NCBI GenBank assembly: GCA_003315335.1
Contig: QNRL01000006.1
Coordinates: forward strand, 327,834 to 391,833
Length of the DNA: 64,000 nucleotides
Direction of reading: 5' to 3'
DNA from: Pseudocitrobacter faecalis
GTDB taxonomy: Bacteria > Pseudomonadota > Gammaproteobacteria > Enterobacterales > Enterobacteriaceae
Shown here: positions 1 to 10,675 of the stretch, in pieces
Position numbering within the stretch: position 1 is the stretch's first letter
Layout of the letters: every line of letters begins with the position of its first letter
Notes under the pieces: model-generated
What the model was told of the DNA's origin: nothing
The model's database searches: none
Seen by the model: the letters and a program-made list of their open reading frames with translations, nothing else
Made by a program: the position numbers and the translations under genes

Positions 1-468
1 GATCCCGCGTCCACGCGTGGAAACCAGCGGAACCACCGGGCAACCCAGACGGGCGGAGAGGGCGTCGATATCAATGCGGATTTGCTGTTTTTCCGCGATA
101 TCGAGCATATTGAGCGCCACGATGCAGGGAATGCCCAGTTCCAGCAGTTGCAGCGTCAGATAGAGGTTGCGCTCAAGGTTTGAAGCATCGACGACGTTAA
201 TCAGTAAGTCGGCGTCGCCGCTTAAAATGTAGTGGCAGGCGATTTGTTCATCGAGCGAGGTTTGCGAGGAGATAGTGGTCAGGGAGTAGGTGCCCGGCAG
301 GTCGACCAGCGTGACGCTGTGATCGGTGGTTGAAAACGTACCTTCTTTACGCTCGACCGTTACCCCGGACCAGTTCCCCACACGCTGACGTGCGCCGGTT
401 AATTGATTAAATAAAGTTGTCTTGCCGGAATTAGGATTACCAATTAAGCCAATGGTTAGTTTTTTCAT
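1..468 (-). CDS. feoB: Ferrous iron transporter FeoB, N-terminal part (runs off window start)
   Basis: Only the first 156 codons lie in the window; the gene continues past position 1. FeoB is the inner-membrane Fe(II) permease, with an N-terminal cytosolic GTPase domain fused to a membrane channel domain. The part present is the G domain: G1/P-loop GNPNSGKT at residues 10-17, G3 DLPG at 56-59 and G4 NMLD at 120-123 are all intact. The ATG at 466-468 (complement) begins MKKLTIGLIG, the usual FeoB start. The gene lies 30 bp after feoA in the same direction, so the two should share a transcript driven from the control region upstream of feoA. Whether feoC follows cannot be seen. Confidence 0.97.
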   Translation of the reverse strand, partial: MKKLTIGLIGNPNSGKTTLFNQLTGARQRVGNWSGVTVERKEGTFSTTDHSVTLVDLPGTYSLTTISSQTSLDEQIACHYILSGDADLLINVVDASNLERNLYLTLQLLELGIPCIVALNMLDIAEKQQIRIDIDALSARLGCPVVPLVSTRGRGI

Positions 469-498
469 TTTTGTGAACTCTATAACAGCTAAATCGGA

Positions 499-726
499 TT
501 AACGAGAAATGGATTCAAGATCCAGAAATTCCAAATCTTTTTTGCGTAGGACTAAACTGACTCGACGCGTTTCAATATGAATGGGATCGCCTAATGGCGC
601 GACACGCACAACCTGGAAAGAGGAGCCGGGCAGCATACCGAGCGACAGCAGTTTCTGACGCCAGGCCGGGCTGATTTCACGGGAGAAGCCAGTAATTTTC
701 CACGCACTATCAGGAGTAAATTGCAT
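499..726 (-). CDS. feoA: Ferrous iron transport accessory protein FeoA
   Basis: A 75-residue cytosolic protein of the FeoA family, an SH3-like fold thought to assist FeoB-dependent Fe(II) uptake. Length and sequence match the enterobacterial protein, and it sits directly upstream of feoB on the same strand, as in E. coli feoABC. It is the promoter-proximal gene, and the region 727-1010 in front of it carries FNR-like and Fur-like sites, so expression when iron is low and oxygen absent is expected. No anomalies. Confidence 0.96.
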   Translation of the reverse strand: MQFTPDSAWKITGFSREISPAWRQKLLSLGMLPGSSFQVVRVAPLGDPIHIETRRVSLVLRKKDLEFLDLESISR

Positions 727-828
727 AGGGCCTACTTATTTCATCGCGAGTCACTGTCGCGCGGGTTCAAAAGAAACGAACGGAAAGGCGCGCGAACATG
801 AGAGAGGTTAATTAATCTACAATACGAT

Positions 829-847
829 GATAATGAGAATGGTTTGT
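829..847. promoter_or_regulatory. Candidate Fur box upstream of feoA
   Basis: The 19 bp starting GATAATGAGAATGG match the consensus Fur box (GATAATGATAATCATTATC) at about 14 positions. It lies about 100 bp upstream of the feoA start codon, where Fur repression of feo is known in E. coli. Assignment is by eye only. Confidence 0.55.
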
Positions 848-904
848 ATCTTCAATAGATAAAATGTGAGCGGATGTTCTTTCTGAGAATAAAGTGGCGT
901 AAAG

Positions 905-918
905 TTGATTTGGCTCAA
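905..918. promoter_or_regulatory. Candidate FNR site upstream of feoA
   Basis: TTGATTTGGCTCAA differs from the FNR consensus TTGAT-N4-ATCAA at one defined base. It lies about 180 bp upstream of feoA. Anaerobic activation of feo by FNR is established in E. coli. The rest of 727-1010 is A+T-rich and holds no other gene. Confidence 0.65.
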
Positions 919-1010
919 AACAATTCGGGTAAACCGTATGTTTGTTTATTTCATTGAATGTTAATGGGGTGATAATAATGCTAAATATAAAAACAATTAA
1001 TATATTTCTG

Positions 1011-1040
1011 AAATAAAAAAGCCCGATAACGTTATCGGGC
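1011..1040 (-). terminator. Rho-independent terminator of tex
   Basis: A perfect 10+10 bp inverted repeat (GCCCGATAAC/GTTATCGGGC, 1021-1040) is followed on the minus strand by a T-rich run. It lies about 67 bp downstream of the tex stop codon. Confidence 0.8.
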
Positions 1041-1059
1041 CCACAGATGTTTATATTAT

Positions 1060-1090
1060 GTAGGCCAGGTCAGCGCAGCGCCACCCGGCA
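1060..1090. repeat. REP-type palindromic element
   Basis: The stretch beginning GTAGGCCAGGTCAGC and ending GCCACCCGGCA has the REP/PU form: a GTAGGCC edge, a GCGCAGCGCCA centre and a complementary arm. It lies between tex and its terminator. Similar elements occur at 8564, 13698, 32778 and 50747. Confidence 0.65.
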
Positions 1091-1106
1091 AAACAAAGCG
1101 CACGAT

Positions 1107-3440
1107 TTAGCGTTTTTTCCCCATCGCCGCCGCCAGCGCATCCATCATCGCGCTATTACCCGCCGGCTGCGCATCGCGACCGCGTGGTTTTGCCGCTTTG
1201 GCCGCCGGGCGATTGCCCTGGTTACGCTCATTACTGCTACCGCCGCGACGGGCGTTGGTTTCACCCGGCTGTTCGTCCAGACGCATGGTCAGCGCAATAC
1301 GTTTACGCGGTAGATCCACTTCCAGCACCTTCACTTTGACGATATCACCGGCTTTCACCACTGTGTGCGGATCTTCCACGAACTTATCCGCCAGCGATGA
1401 GATGTGAACCAGACCATCCTGATGCACGCCAATATCGACAAAAGCGCCAAAGTTAGTAACGTTGGTAACCGCACCTTCCAGAATCATCCCCGGCAGCAGG
1501 TCGTTCATGGTCTCAACGCCATCAGCGAACTTCGCGGTTTTAAACTCAGGGCGCGGGTCACGGCCCGGTTTTTCCAGCTCTTTGATGATATCGGTGACGG
1601 TTGGCACGCCGAAACGCTCGTCGGTGAATTCAGAGGCTTTCAGATTTCGCAGCTCGCTGCTGTTGCCCATCAGATCTTTCAGTGCCTGCTGAGTCCGCGC
1701 CAGGATACGCTCAACCACCGGATACGCTTCCGGGTGCACCGTTGAGGCATCCAGCGGGTTGTCACCGTGGTTAATACGCAGGAAGCCCGCGCACTGTTCA
1801 AAGGCTTTGGGCCCCAGACGGCTGACTTTCAGCAGTTGCTGACGGTTCTGGAACTGACCGTTCTCATCGCGCCAGCTGACAATATTCTGCGCCATCATGC
1901 GCGTCAGCCCCGCCACGCGCGTTAACAGCGGCACAGAAGCGGTATTCAGGTCTACGCCCACGGCGTTTACGCAGTCTTCCACCACCGCATCCAGCTTACG
2001 CGCCAGCGAAGTCTGGCTGACGTCGTGCTGATACTGGCCGACACCGATAGATTTCGGGTCGATTTTTACCAGCTCGGCGAGCGGGTCTTGCAAACGACGG
2101 GCGATAGAGACCGCGCCACGCAGGGAAACGTCGAGGTCGGGGAACTCCTGTGCCGCCAGTTCTGATGCCGAGTAAACCGATGCGCCCGCTTCGCTGACGA
2201 TCACTTTCTGCGCCGTCACTTTCGGGAACTGCTTCTGTACGTCGAGGAAGAAACGTTCCGTTTCGCGCGAAGCCGTACCGTTACCGATAGCAACCAGCTC
2301 AACGTTATGTTTCTCGCACAGCGCTGCCACGGCAACGGCTGCTTTCGCCGCTTGCCCCGTATGCGGGTAGATGGTGTCGGCGGCGACCAGTTTGCCCGTC
2401 GCATCGACCACAGCCACTTTCACGCCGGTACGCAGGCCCGGATCGAGGCCCATCGTCGCGCGCAGGCCCGCAGGCGCCGCCATCAGCAGGTCGTGCAGGT
2501 TACGGGCAAAGACGTTAATTGCTTCGTCTTCCGCGCGTTCGCGCACGGTGCCCATCAGTTCAGTTTCCAGGTGCATCAGCACCTTGATGCGCCACGTCCA
2601 GCTCACCACGCCTTTACGCCAGCTATCCGCCGGGGCGTTGTTCAGGCGCAGGTCGAGGTGATCGATAATAATCTGTTCACCGTGGCTCTCTTTCGGCGGC
2701 TCGTCGAACTGCGGGTCGGCATTAAGTGAGAGTTGCAGGATGCCTTCGTTGCGGCCACGGAACATCGCCAGCGCGCGGTGAGACGGCACGGTAGAAATCG
2801 GTTCGTGATGGTCGAAGTAGTCGCGGAATTTCGCGCCTTCTTCCTCTTTGCCTGCCACCACGGTCGCCACGATGTGGGCGTTTTTCCACAGATAATCACG
2901 CACTTTCGCCAGCAGGCCCGCGTCTTCAGCAAAACGCTCCATCAGGATATAGCGCGCGCCATCCAGCGCGGCTTTGGTGTCCGCTACGCCTTTGTCGGCA
3001 TCGATAAATTTGGCGGCTTCCGTTTCCGGGTCATGTGACGGTTCGTTCCACAGCAGCTCAGCCAGCGGTTCCAGCCCGGCTTCAATGGCGATTTGCCCGC
3101 GTGTGCGACGTTTTTGTTTATACGGGAGGTAGAGATCTTCGAGTTCTGTTTTACTGAGGGTGCCGTTGATGGCTTTTTCCAGCGATTCGGTGAGCTTACC
3201 TTGCTCGCTGATTGACTTGAGGATGGTCTGGCGACGATCTTCAAGTTCACGCAAATAGCCCAGTCGGGATTCCAGATTACGCAACTGCGTGTCATCCAGA
3301 CCGCCGGTGACTTCCTTACGATAACGTGCAATAAACGGCACGGTATTCCCATCATCAAGCAGGCGAACGGCGGCTTCCACCTGTTCTGCGCGTGCCTGAA
3401 GTTCACCCGCAATAATGCGGCAGAGCGAATCATTCATCAT
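1107..3440 (-). CDS. tex: Tex-family RNA-binding transcription accessory protein (YhgF)
   Basis: A 777-residue cytosolic protein, essentially colinear with E. coli YhgF/Tex (about 773). Tex proteins bind nucleic acid and are linked to transcription and RNA handling. The order is an N-terminal helical region, a YqgF/RNase H-like domain at roughly 325-430, helix-hairpin-helix motifs at about 500-560, and a C-terminal S1 RNA-binding domain at about 650-720 ([16 protein letters not shown]). The tail after the S1 domain is basic and Arg/Asn/Gly/Ala-rich and ends MGKKR. The start is the first of two adjacent ATG codons, as in E. coli. It is transcribed after greB in the same direction and ends in its own terminator. 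Confidence 0.96.
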   Translation of the reverse strand: MMNDSLCRIIAGELQARAEQVEAAVRLLDDGNTVPFIARYRKEVTGGLDDTQLRNLESRLGYLRELEDRRQTILKSISEQGKLTESLEKAINGTLSKTELEDLYLPYKQKRRTRGQIAIEAGLEPLAELLWNEPSHDPETEAAKFIDADKGVADTKAALDGARYILMERFAEDAGLLAKVRDYLWKNAHIVATVVAGKEEEGAKFRDYFDHHEPISTVPSHRALAMFRGRNEGILQLSLNADPQFDEPPKESHGEQIIIDHLDLRLNNAPADSWRKGVVSWTWRIKVLMHLETELMGTVRERAEDEAINVFARNLHDLLMAAPAGLRATMGLDPGLRTGVKVAVVDATGKLVAADTIYPHTGQAAKAAVAVAALCEKHNVELVAIGNGTASRETERFFLDVQKQFPKVTAQKVIVSEAGASVYSASELAAQEFPDLDVSLRGAVSIARRLQDPLAELVKIDPKSIGVGQYQHDVSQTSLARKLDAVVEDCVNAVGVDLNTASVPLLTRVAGLTRMMAQNIVSWRDENGQFQNRQQLLKVSRLGPKAFEQCAGFLRINHGDNPLDASTVHPEAYPVVERILARTQQALKDLMGNSSELRNLKASEFTDERFGVPTVTDIIKELEKPGRDPRPEFKTAKFADGVETMNDLLPGMILEGAVTNVTNFGAFVDIGVHQDGLVHISSLADKFVEDPHTVVKAGDIVKVKVLEVDLPRKRIALTMRLDEQPGETNARRGGSSNERNQGNRPAAKAAKPRGRDAQPAGNSAMMDALAAAMGKKR

Positions 3441-3543
3441 GGTGTTGTCATCTGTTGGGTCGAAAAAATCAGGGGATAGTTATACGGATTGACCGGCAAA
3501 AATGCCAGTCGCCACCGTATTCTCTCGGATTGTTCCAGGCGCG

Positions 3544-4017
3544 CTACTTCACATATTCGATCTCATTGATGTACCAGCTCGCTTCACCGGCGGGCGTTTG
3601 CACCACTGCCAGATCGCCAACCTCTTTTTTTAGCAGGCCGCGCGCCATTGGCGAATCAATTGAGATGTAGTCATTACGGCCAAATATTTCATCGTAGCCG
3701 ACAATGCGAAAGCGTTTCACATCGCCGTCGTCGTTTTCAATTTCCACCCATGCGCCAAAGAAGACTTTTCCTTCCTGCTGCGGTGAATAATCAACAATTT
3801 TCAGGTTTTCCAGACATTTGGTGAGATAACGCACGCGGCGGTCGATTTCACGCAGGCGCTTTTTGTTGTACTGGTAATCGGCGTTTTCACTGCGATCGCC
3901 AAGGCTTGCAGCCCAGGTCACTTTTTTGGTGACTTCCGGGCGTTCCTCGCGCCAGAGGTAATCCATCTCTTTTTTCAGTTTTTCATACCCTTCACGGGTA
4001 ATTAAAGGCGTTTTCAT
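3544..4017 (-). CDS. greB: Transcript cleavage factor GreB
   Basis: A 157-residue protein that binds the RNA polymerase secondary channel and stimulates cleavage of backtracked RNA. It shows the N-terminal coiled coil (starting MKTPLITREGYEKLKKEM) with the acidic-tip segment GDRSENADYQYNK, then the C-terminal FKBP-like domain with SPMARGLLKKEVGD. The reading frame is open for 39 further codons upstream, but the ATG at 4015-4017 gives the length of E. coli GreB (158) and is preceded by AGGA. It is divergent from ompR, and about 215 bp separate the two start codons. Confidence 0.96.
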   Translation of the reverse strand: MKTPLITREGYEKLKKEMDYLWREERPEVTKKVTWAASLGDRSENADYQYNKKRLREIDRRVRYLTKCLENLKIVDYSPQQEGKVFFGAWVEIENDDGDVKRFRIVGYDEIFGRNDYISIDSPMARGLLKKEVGDLAVVQTPAGEASWYINEIEYVK

Positions 4018-4232
4018 CCGCGTTTCCTGCCTTCTGCTGGCCTGTTGGAAAGCACAAAAGAGTCCAACAGGATGAATAATGTGTCTTATGATTAAATGTA
4101 TACTTAAGCCGCTGTAAAATATGCTTTGTAACAATTTAGCCTGGAATTTATACCAGATTTAACTGGTGACCGGCTTACGCTTTTTTAAGAATACGCACTC
4201 ATAATTGTTGCGAACCTTTGGGAGTAAAAACA

Positions 4233-6301
<2,069 letters not shown>

Positions 6302-6397
6302 AGCCCCTCACCCTAACCCTCTCCCTCAGGTAGAGGGAACCGATCGTGCTCGTTGTTTTCCCCCTCTCCCTGTGGGAGAGGGCCGGGGTGAGGGGCT
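6302..6397. repeat. GC-rich dispersed palindromic repeat, copy A
   Basis: Outer arms AGCCCCTCACCC and GGGTGAGGGGCT pair across the element. Inside lie two smaller hairpins of the form CCTCTCCC...GGGAGAGG. Related copies are at 35755-35809 and 41216-41288; copies A and B share GAGGGAACCGATCG. This family is distinct from REP. It resembles the E. coli Box C class, but that name is a guess. Confidence 0.7.
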
Positions 6398-6431
6398 GTC
6401 GCAGGCCGGGCACACTCGCTAAACCCTGGCC

Positions 6432-6466
6432 AAAAAAAATCCCCCAACCTCACGGAAGGGGGATTT
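6432..6466 (-). terminator. Rho-independent terminator of pckA
   Basis: Read on the minus strand, AATCCCCC pairs with GGGGGATT around a 12-nt loop and is followed by a run of Ts. It begins about 20 bp past the pckA stop codon. Confidence 0.85.
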
Positions 6467-6485
6467 CATCATCTATCCTGGCCGA

Positions 6486-8102
6486 TTACAGCTTTGGCCC
6501 AGCGCTGACCAGCGCGGCACCTGCTGGAGTATCGGTGTATTTCTCGAAGTTCTCGATAAACAGTTTCGCCAGTGCGGTGGCTTTTTCCTGCCACTGTTCC
6601 GGTGAGCCGTAGGTGTTACGCGGGTCGAGAATGTGCGTATCCACGCCCGGCAGTTCGGTTGGGATCTGCAAATCGAACATCGGCAGGGTGAAGGTTTCTG
6701 CGTTATCCAGCGAACCGTTCAGAATGGCGTCGATAATGGCGCGGGTATCTTTAATCGAGATACGTTTGCCGGTGCCGTTCCAGCCGGTGTTGACCAGGTA
6801 CGCCTGCGCGCCAGAGGCTTTCATGCGTTTCACCAGCACTTCTGCGTACTGCGTCGGGTGCAGTGACAGGAATGCCGCGCCGAAGCATGAGGAGAAGGTT
6901 GGGGTCGGTTCGTTGACGCCACGCTCGGTACCGGCCAGTTTGGCGGTAAAGCCAGACAGGAAGTGGTACTGCGTTTGATCGGCGGTCAGACGAGAAACCG
7001 GCGGCAGTACACCAAACGCATCTGCCGTCAGGAAGATAACTTTGGTCGCGTGACCTGCTTTGGAAACGGGCTTCACGATATTATCGATGTGATAAATCGG
7101 GTAAGAGACGCGGGTGTTCTCGGTTTTCGAGTTGTCGTCGAAATCGATGGTGCCGTCTGCGCGTACCACCACGTTTTCCAGCAGCGCATCGCGGCGAATC
7201 GCGTTGTAGATTTCCGGTTCCGCTTCTTTAGAGAGCTTGATGGTTTTCGCGTAGCAACCGCCTTCGAAGTTGAAGACGCCATCGTCGTCCCAGCCGTGCT
7301 CGTCATCGCCAATCAGGCGACGTTTTGGATCGGTGGACAGCGTGGTTTTGCCGGTGCCGGAAAGACCAAAGAAGACCGCCACATCACCTTTCTCGCCCAC
7401 GTTAGCGGAGCAGTGCATGGACGCGATGCCCTTCAGCGGCAGCAGGTAGTTCATGATAGAGAACATCCCTTTTTTCATTTCGCCGCCGTACCAGGTACCG
7501 CCAATCAGCTGAATGCGCTCGGTCAGGTTGAAGGCAATGAAGTTCTCAGAGTTCAGACCCTGTTCTTTCCACTGCGGGTTGGTGCATTTCGCGCCGTTCA
7601 TCACGATAAAGTCTGGCTTGAAGGTTGCCAGTTCTTCTTCAGTGGGGCGAATAAACATGTTTTTGACGAAGTGTGCCTGCCAGGCGACCTCGGTGATGAA
7701 GCGCACGGAAAGACGGGTATCTTCGTTCGCGCCACAGAAAGCGTCGATAATAAACAGACGCTTGCCGGAAAGTTGTTTTGAAACGAGTCCTTTCAGGTGC
7801 TGCCAGGTTTCCTGAGAGAGCGGCTTGTTGTCGTTCTTTCCTTTGCCTTTATCAGACCACCAAACGGTATCACGGGTTGTGTCATCACGGACGATGTACT
7901 TATCTTTCGGTGAACGGCCGGTAAAGATACCGGTGTCGACGTTGATAGCACCGAGATTGGTCAGGACGCCACGCTCGTAACCTTCCAGGTTAGGATCAAG
8001 CTCTTCCTGATACAGCGTGTCGTAATCCGGATTGTAGACAATCTCCTGTGCGTCGTTGATACCATAAGCCTTGAGATCCTGCGGAGTTAAACCATTGCGC
8101 AT
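6486..8102 (-). CDS. pckA: Phosphoenolpyruvate carboxykinase (ATP)
   Basis: A 538-residue cytosolic enzyme that converts oxaloacetate and ATP to phosphoenolpyruvate, the entry step of gluconeogenesis. It shows the ATP-PEPCK kinase-1a loop GLSGTGKT at residues 246-253, the metal/ATP motif [18 protein letters not shown] just after it, and the substrate segment TGRSPKDKY near residue 61. Length fits E. coli (540). It is convergent with ompR-envZ. The long upstream region carries two CRP-like sites, matching the known cAMP-CRP control of pckA. yhgE, which precedes pckA in K-12, is absent here. Confidence 0.97.
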   Translation of the reverse strand: MRNGLTPQDLKAYGINDAQEIVYNPDYDTLYQEELDPNLEGYERGVLTNLGAINVDTGIFTGRSPKDKYIVRDDTTRDTVWWSDKGKGKNDNKPLSQETWQHLKGLVSKQLSGKRLFIIDAFCGANEDTRLSVRFITEVAWQAHFVKNMFIRPTEEELATFKPDFIVMNGAKCTNPQWKEQGLNSENFIAFNLTERIQLIGGTWYGGEMKKGMFSIMNYLLPLKGIASMHCSANVGEKGDVAVFFGLSGTGKTTLSTDPKRRLIGDDEHGWDDDGVFNFEGGCYAKTIKLSKEAEPEIYNAIRRDALLENVVVRADGTIDFDDNSKTENTRVSYPIYHIDNIVKPVSKAGHATKVIFLTADAFGVLPPVSRLTADQTQYHFLSGFTAKLAGTERGVNEPTPTFSSCFGAAFLSLHPTQYAEVLVKRMKASGAQAYLVNTGWNGTGKRISIKDTRAIIDAILNGSLDNAETFTLPMFDLQIPTELPGVDTHILDPRNTYGSPEQWQEKATALAKLFIENFEKYTDTPAGAALVSAGPKL

Positions 8103-8219
8103 TTCACTGCTCCTTAGCCAATTGTATTGCTACAAATTCTATGGGTATTTTAGGGGTGTTGACCGCGACCAGGCTCATAGATTTACGTATCCCGACAAAA
8201 CGTCTACTTACGAATTCAT

Positions 8220-8235
8220 TGTGACTCCTGTCACG
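8220..8235. promoter_or_regulatory. Candidate CRP site 1 upstream of pckA
   Basis: TGTGA-CTCCTG-TCACG matches the CRP half-sites TGTGA-N6-TCACA at 9 of 10 positions. Its centre is about 125 bp before the pckA start codon. Confidence 0.6.
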
Positions 8236-8322
8236 AAGCGGCACCGATTATGGCAGGAAAATGACTTGAATTGGGGTAAATGTTCTTAATTGGTTAAAAA
8301 ATGGTTTAAAATACGATGTTTA

Positions 8323-8338
8323 TGTGAATGTAATCGCA
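8323..8338. promoter_or_regulatory. Candidate CRP site 2 upstream of pckA
   Basis: TGTGA-ATGTAA-TCGCA matches the CRP half-sites at 9 of 10 positions. It lies about 100 bp upstream of the first site. I see no convincing gene in 8103-8563; small open frames there lack family resemblance. Confidence 0.5.
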
Positions 8339-8563
8339 TTTCTGAAAGAAAATTACGTAACCCTTTCATGAAAAAAATCGATTCACCTCGCTGAGCTATT
8401 TTGCGAATTTCCACACATACTGAGCCTGATAGCAGACCCAATGTGATATTCGCGCTTACAGCCCATTGGTCAATACGGACAGGGATAACGTTGAATTTTC
8501 CCGCCCAACGTGATGTTCGAGAGCTAAAGTTGTTACTCTGGGGATACAACAGAATTTAAAAAA

Positions 8564-8594
8564 ATGCCCGGTGGCGTTACGCTTACCGGGCCTA
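8564..8594. repeat. REP-type palindromic element
   Basis: TGCCCGGTGGCG...CTTACCGGGCCTAC has the typical REP arms and the GGCCTAC edge. The flanks AAAAAATGCC and GGCATTTTT extend the pairing, so it may also end the hslO transcript. Confidence 0.75.
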
Positions 8595-8621
8595 CATATG
8601 GCATTTTTCAAAGCCGGATAA

Positions 8622-9500
8622 TTAATGCACCTGCGGATCTGCCGGAGAGGCATTATTGCGGATTTCCGCAATATCCATGGCGTTGAAAACGTAATGGCTA
8701 CCGCAGTAATCGCAGTGCATATCGATTTCGCCTTCATCGGCCAGGATGCTGTCGATTTCTTCATCCGGCAGCGTTTTCAGCGCGCCAGCGCAGCGCTCAC
8801 GGGAGCAGGTACACTTGAACTCAACGTCCTGCGGGTCGTAGATCGTCACTTCTTCTTCGTGATACAGACGCCACAGCACATCGTTCGCCGGCAGGGTGAA
8901 CAGCTCTTCGCCTTTGATGGTCTCGGTTAGCGCCGCCAGATGATCGAAATCATCACGCTGCGCGTCCTGTGCAGGCATCACCTGCAACAGCATACCGCCA
9001 GCCGCGGGTTTACCGTTCGCTTCGCCGGTGCGGATAAACAGACGCGTCGGTAACTGCTCAGAGCGCTGGAAGTAATCTTCCAGACATGCCGCCAGCGTAT
9101 CACCTTCCAGACCCACCACGCCCTGATAGCGTTCGCCCTCTTCCGGGGTAATGGTAATAACCAGATAGCCATTCCCGACCAGCGCTTTCAGGTCTGCATC
9201 GGCAGGAATATCGCCCTGCACGCGCGCCACGCCGCGCAGCTGCTGCTGGTTGTTGCCGTTGATCACGGCCAGCGTCATCGGGCCATCACCCTGCAACTGA
9301 ACGGTAATATCGCCCGCGAACTTCAGCGTTGCGGTCAGCAGGCTGGTGGCAACCAGCAGCTCGGCCAGCACGTTTTTCACCGGCTGCGGGTAGTCGTGGT
9401 TCGCGAGGATCTGTTCGAGGGTGTCTGATACGGTGACCAGTTCGCCACGGACGGCATAGTTTTCAAACAGATAGCGATGTAATTGATCGTGTTGAGTCAT
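8622..9500 (-). CDS. hslO: Redox-regulated chaperone Hsp33
   Basis: A 292-residue cytosolic holdase chaperone switched on by oxidative unfolding. The C-terminal zinc/redox switch is complete: C230-T-C232 and C263-x2-C266. The N-terminal substrate-binding core spans about 1-180. The frame is open 9 codons further upstream, but the ATG at 9498-9500 begins [14 protein letters not shown] and gives exactly the E. coli length. It follows hslR by 23 bp in the same direction, as in the K-12 hslRO pair of heat-shock genes. Confidence 0.97.
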   Translation of the reverse strand: MTQHDQLHRYLFENYAVRGELVTVSDTLEQILANHDYPQPVKNVLAELLVATSLLTATLKFAGDITVQLQGDGPMTLAVINGNNQQQLRGVARVQGDIPADADLKALVGNGYLVITITPEEGERYQGVVGLEGDTLAACLEDYFQRSEQLPTRLFIRTGEANGKPAAGGMLLQVMPAQDAQRDDFDHLAALTETIKGEELFTLPANDVLWRLYHEEEVTIYDPQDVEFKCTCSRERCAGALKTLPDEEIDSILADEGEIDMHCDYCGSHYVFNAMDIAEIRNNASPADPQVH

Positions 9501-9523
9501 AATTTTCTCTCTTGAGGCGCCAG

Positions 9524-9925
9524 TCACTCACTGTCGCCATATTTAAATCTCATCAGGTCGCGGCGCTCTTTTTTATCCGGGCGTCGGTCCGGATGCGGCA
9601 TCGTCAGCGCGTTGAGTTTACGTGCCAGCGCGACTTTCTCGCGCTTCTCAATGCTTTCAGCCGTCTCTTCATAAAGCAGCATGGCTTCGCTGGCCGGGCG
9701 ACGCTGTTCGGTAATGTTTTTCACCACTACCACGCGTTCGTCGTTGCCCTGGCGTAAGGTTATCTGTGCGTTGAGTTCGACTATTTTACTGGGTTTGCTG
9801 CGCTGCCCGTTATAGTGAACCTTGCCACCGTCAACCATCTCCCTCGCCAGTGCCCGGGTTTTATAGAAGCGTGCGGCCCATAACCATTTATCCAGCCGTA
9901 CGCCCGCTACGGACTTCTCTTTCAT
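9524..9925 (-). CDS. hslR: Heat-shock protein 15, ribosome rescue RNA-binding protein
   Basis: A 133-residue basic protein with an N-terminal S4-type RNA-binding domain ([19 protein letters not shown]). Hsp15 binds free 50S subunits carrying nascent chains. The ATG at 9923-9925 gives MKEKSV and the K-12 length, with GGAG five bases upstream; a GTG two codons earlier is the alternative. The C-terminus is highly charged ([14 protein letters not shown]). The gene lies 10 bp after yrfG and 23 bp before hslO. Confidence 0.95.
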   Translation of the reverse strand: MKEKSVAGVRLDKWLWAARFYKTRALAREMVDGGKVHYNGQRSKPSKIVELNAQITLRQGNDERVVVVKNITEQRRPASEAMLLYEETAESIEKREKVALARKLNALTMPHPDRRPDKKERRDLMRFKYGDSE

Positions 9926-9935
9926 GGTCACTCCT

Positions 9936-10604
9936 TCACTTGAGTGAGGGGATCAGACGACGGTAATCATTCAGGGCGGGATGACGTAAATAGCTTTTGT
10001 CCGCCAGACCGGAGTCCGGGTTGGTGACGCCTAAACAGTAGCGAATACCAAATGTCGCTGCCGCGTCCAGAATCGCCTCGCTGTCGTCGATAAACAGCGT
10101 GCGCTCCGCTTTCAGCCCTGTATGTTCCGCTACCGCCTGCCACAACCGCTGATCCTCTTTCGGATAACCAAATGTGTGGGTGGAAAGCAATAAATCAAGG
10201 TGTGCATCAAGACCGGTGTGTTCCAGCTTGACGGAAAGGTTGTACGGATGCGCGTTGGTCAGCAGAATGCGCCGCTTACCGCTCGCCTGTAAGGCATTGA
10301 GAAAAGGCACAGTATCATCACGCAGCGCCGCACGCGGCCCCTGCTCGCGGGTCATCGCACAAATATCCAAACCCAGCCGGTCACTCCAGTAATCAAGACA
10401 GTACCAGTTTAGCGTATGCTGCACATCGTGGTACTCCTGGCGCAGCGCGTCACGCGCTTCCTGTGGCGTCAGACCTTTCTGGCTGCCATAAGTCTCAGGC
10501 ACCAGCGTTTGCCAGAAGTAATTATCGAATGCGAGGTCGAGCAGCGTACCATCCATATCCAGCAGGACGGTATCGACGTCCTGCCAGGCGATGTCAAAAT
10601 GCAT
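9936..10604 (-). CDS. yrfG: HAD-family GMP/IMP nucleotidase YrfG
   Basis: A 222-residue cytosolic phosphatase of the haloacid dehalogenase superfamily. HAD motif I is DMDGTLLD near residue 16, motif II is LLTNAHP near 115, and the motif III/IV segment is the Lys of GYPKEDQ plus FIDDSE. The K-12 ortholog, also 222 residues, is described as a GMP/IMP 5'-nucleotidase; substrate specificity here is by homology. It is the first gene of a likely yrfG-hslR-hslO unit, 71 bp downstream of igaA. Confidence 0.94.
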   Translation of the reverse strand: MHFDIAWQDVDTVLLDMDGTLLDLAFDNYFWQTLVPETYGSQKGLTPQEARDALRQEYHDVQHTLNWYCLDYWSDRLGLDICAMTREQGPRAALRDDTVPFLNALQASGKRRILLTNAHPYNLSVKLEHTGLDAHLDLLLSTHTFGYPKEDQRLWQAVAEHTGLKAERTLFIDDSEAILDAAATFGIRYCLGVTNPDSGLADKSYLRHPALNDYRRLIPSLK

Positions 10605-10675
10605 GGGGAGCCTCCAGCCAAAGAATTGCGCGACAGGTTAGCACAACCTGCCGCTTTGCTTCATTGTGGATGGGA

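Noticed and set aside
6963..7781. 272-codon open frame on the plus strand opposite pckA
   Set aside because: Antisense shadow of pckA; its composition is that of a reverse-complemented coding strand and no motif is recognisable.
8286..8549. 87-codon open frame in the pckA upstream region
   Set aside because: It overlaps the candidate CRP site, has no good ribosome-binding site and no similarity that I recognise; regulatory DNA is the simpler reading.
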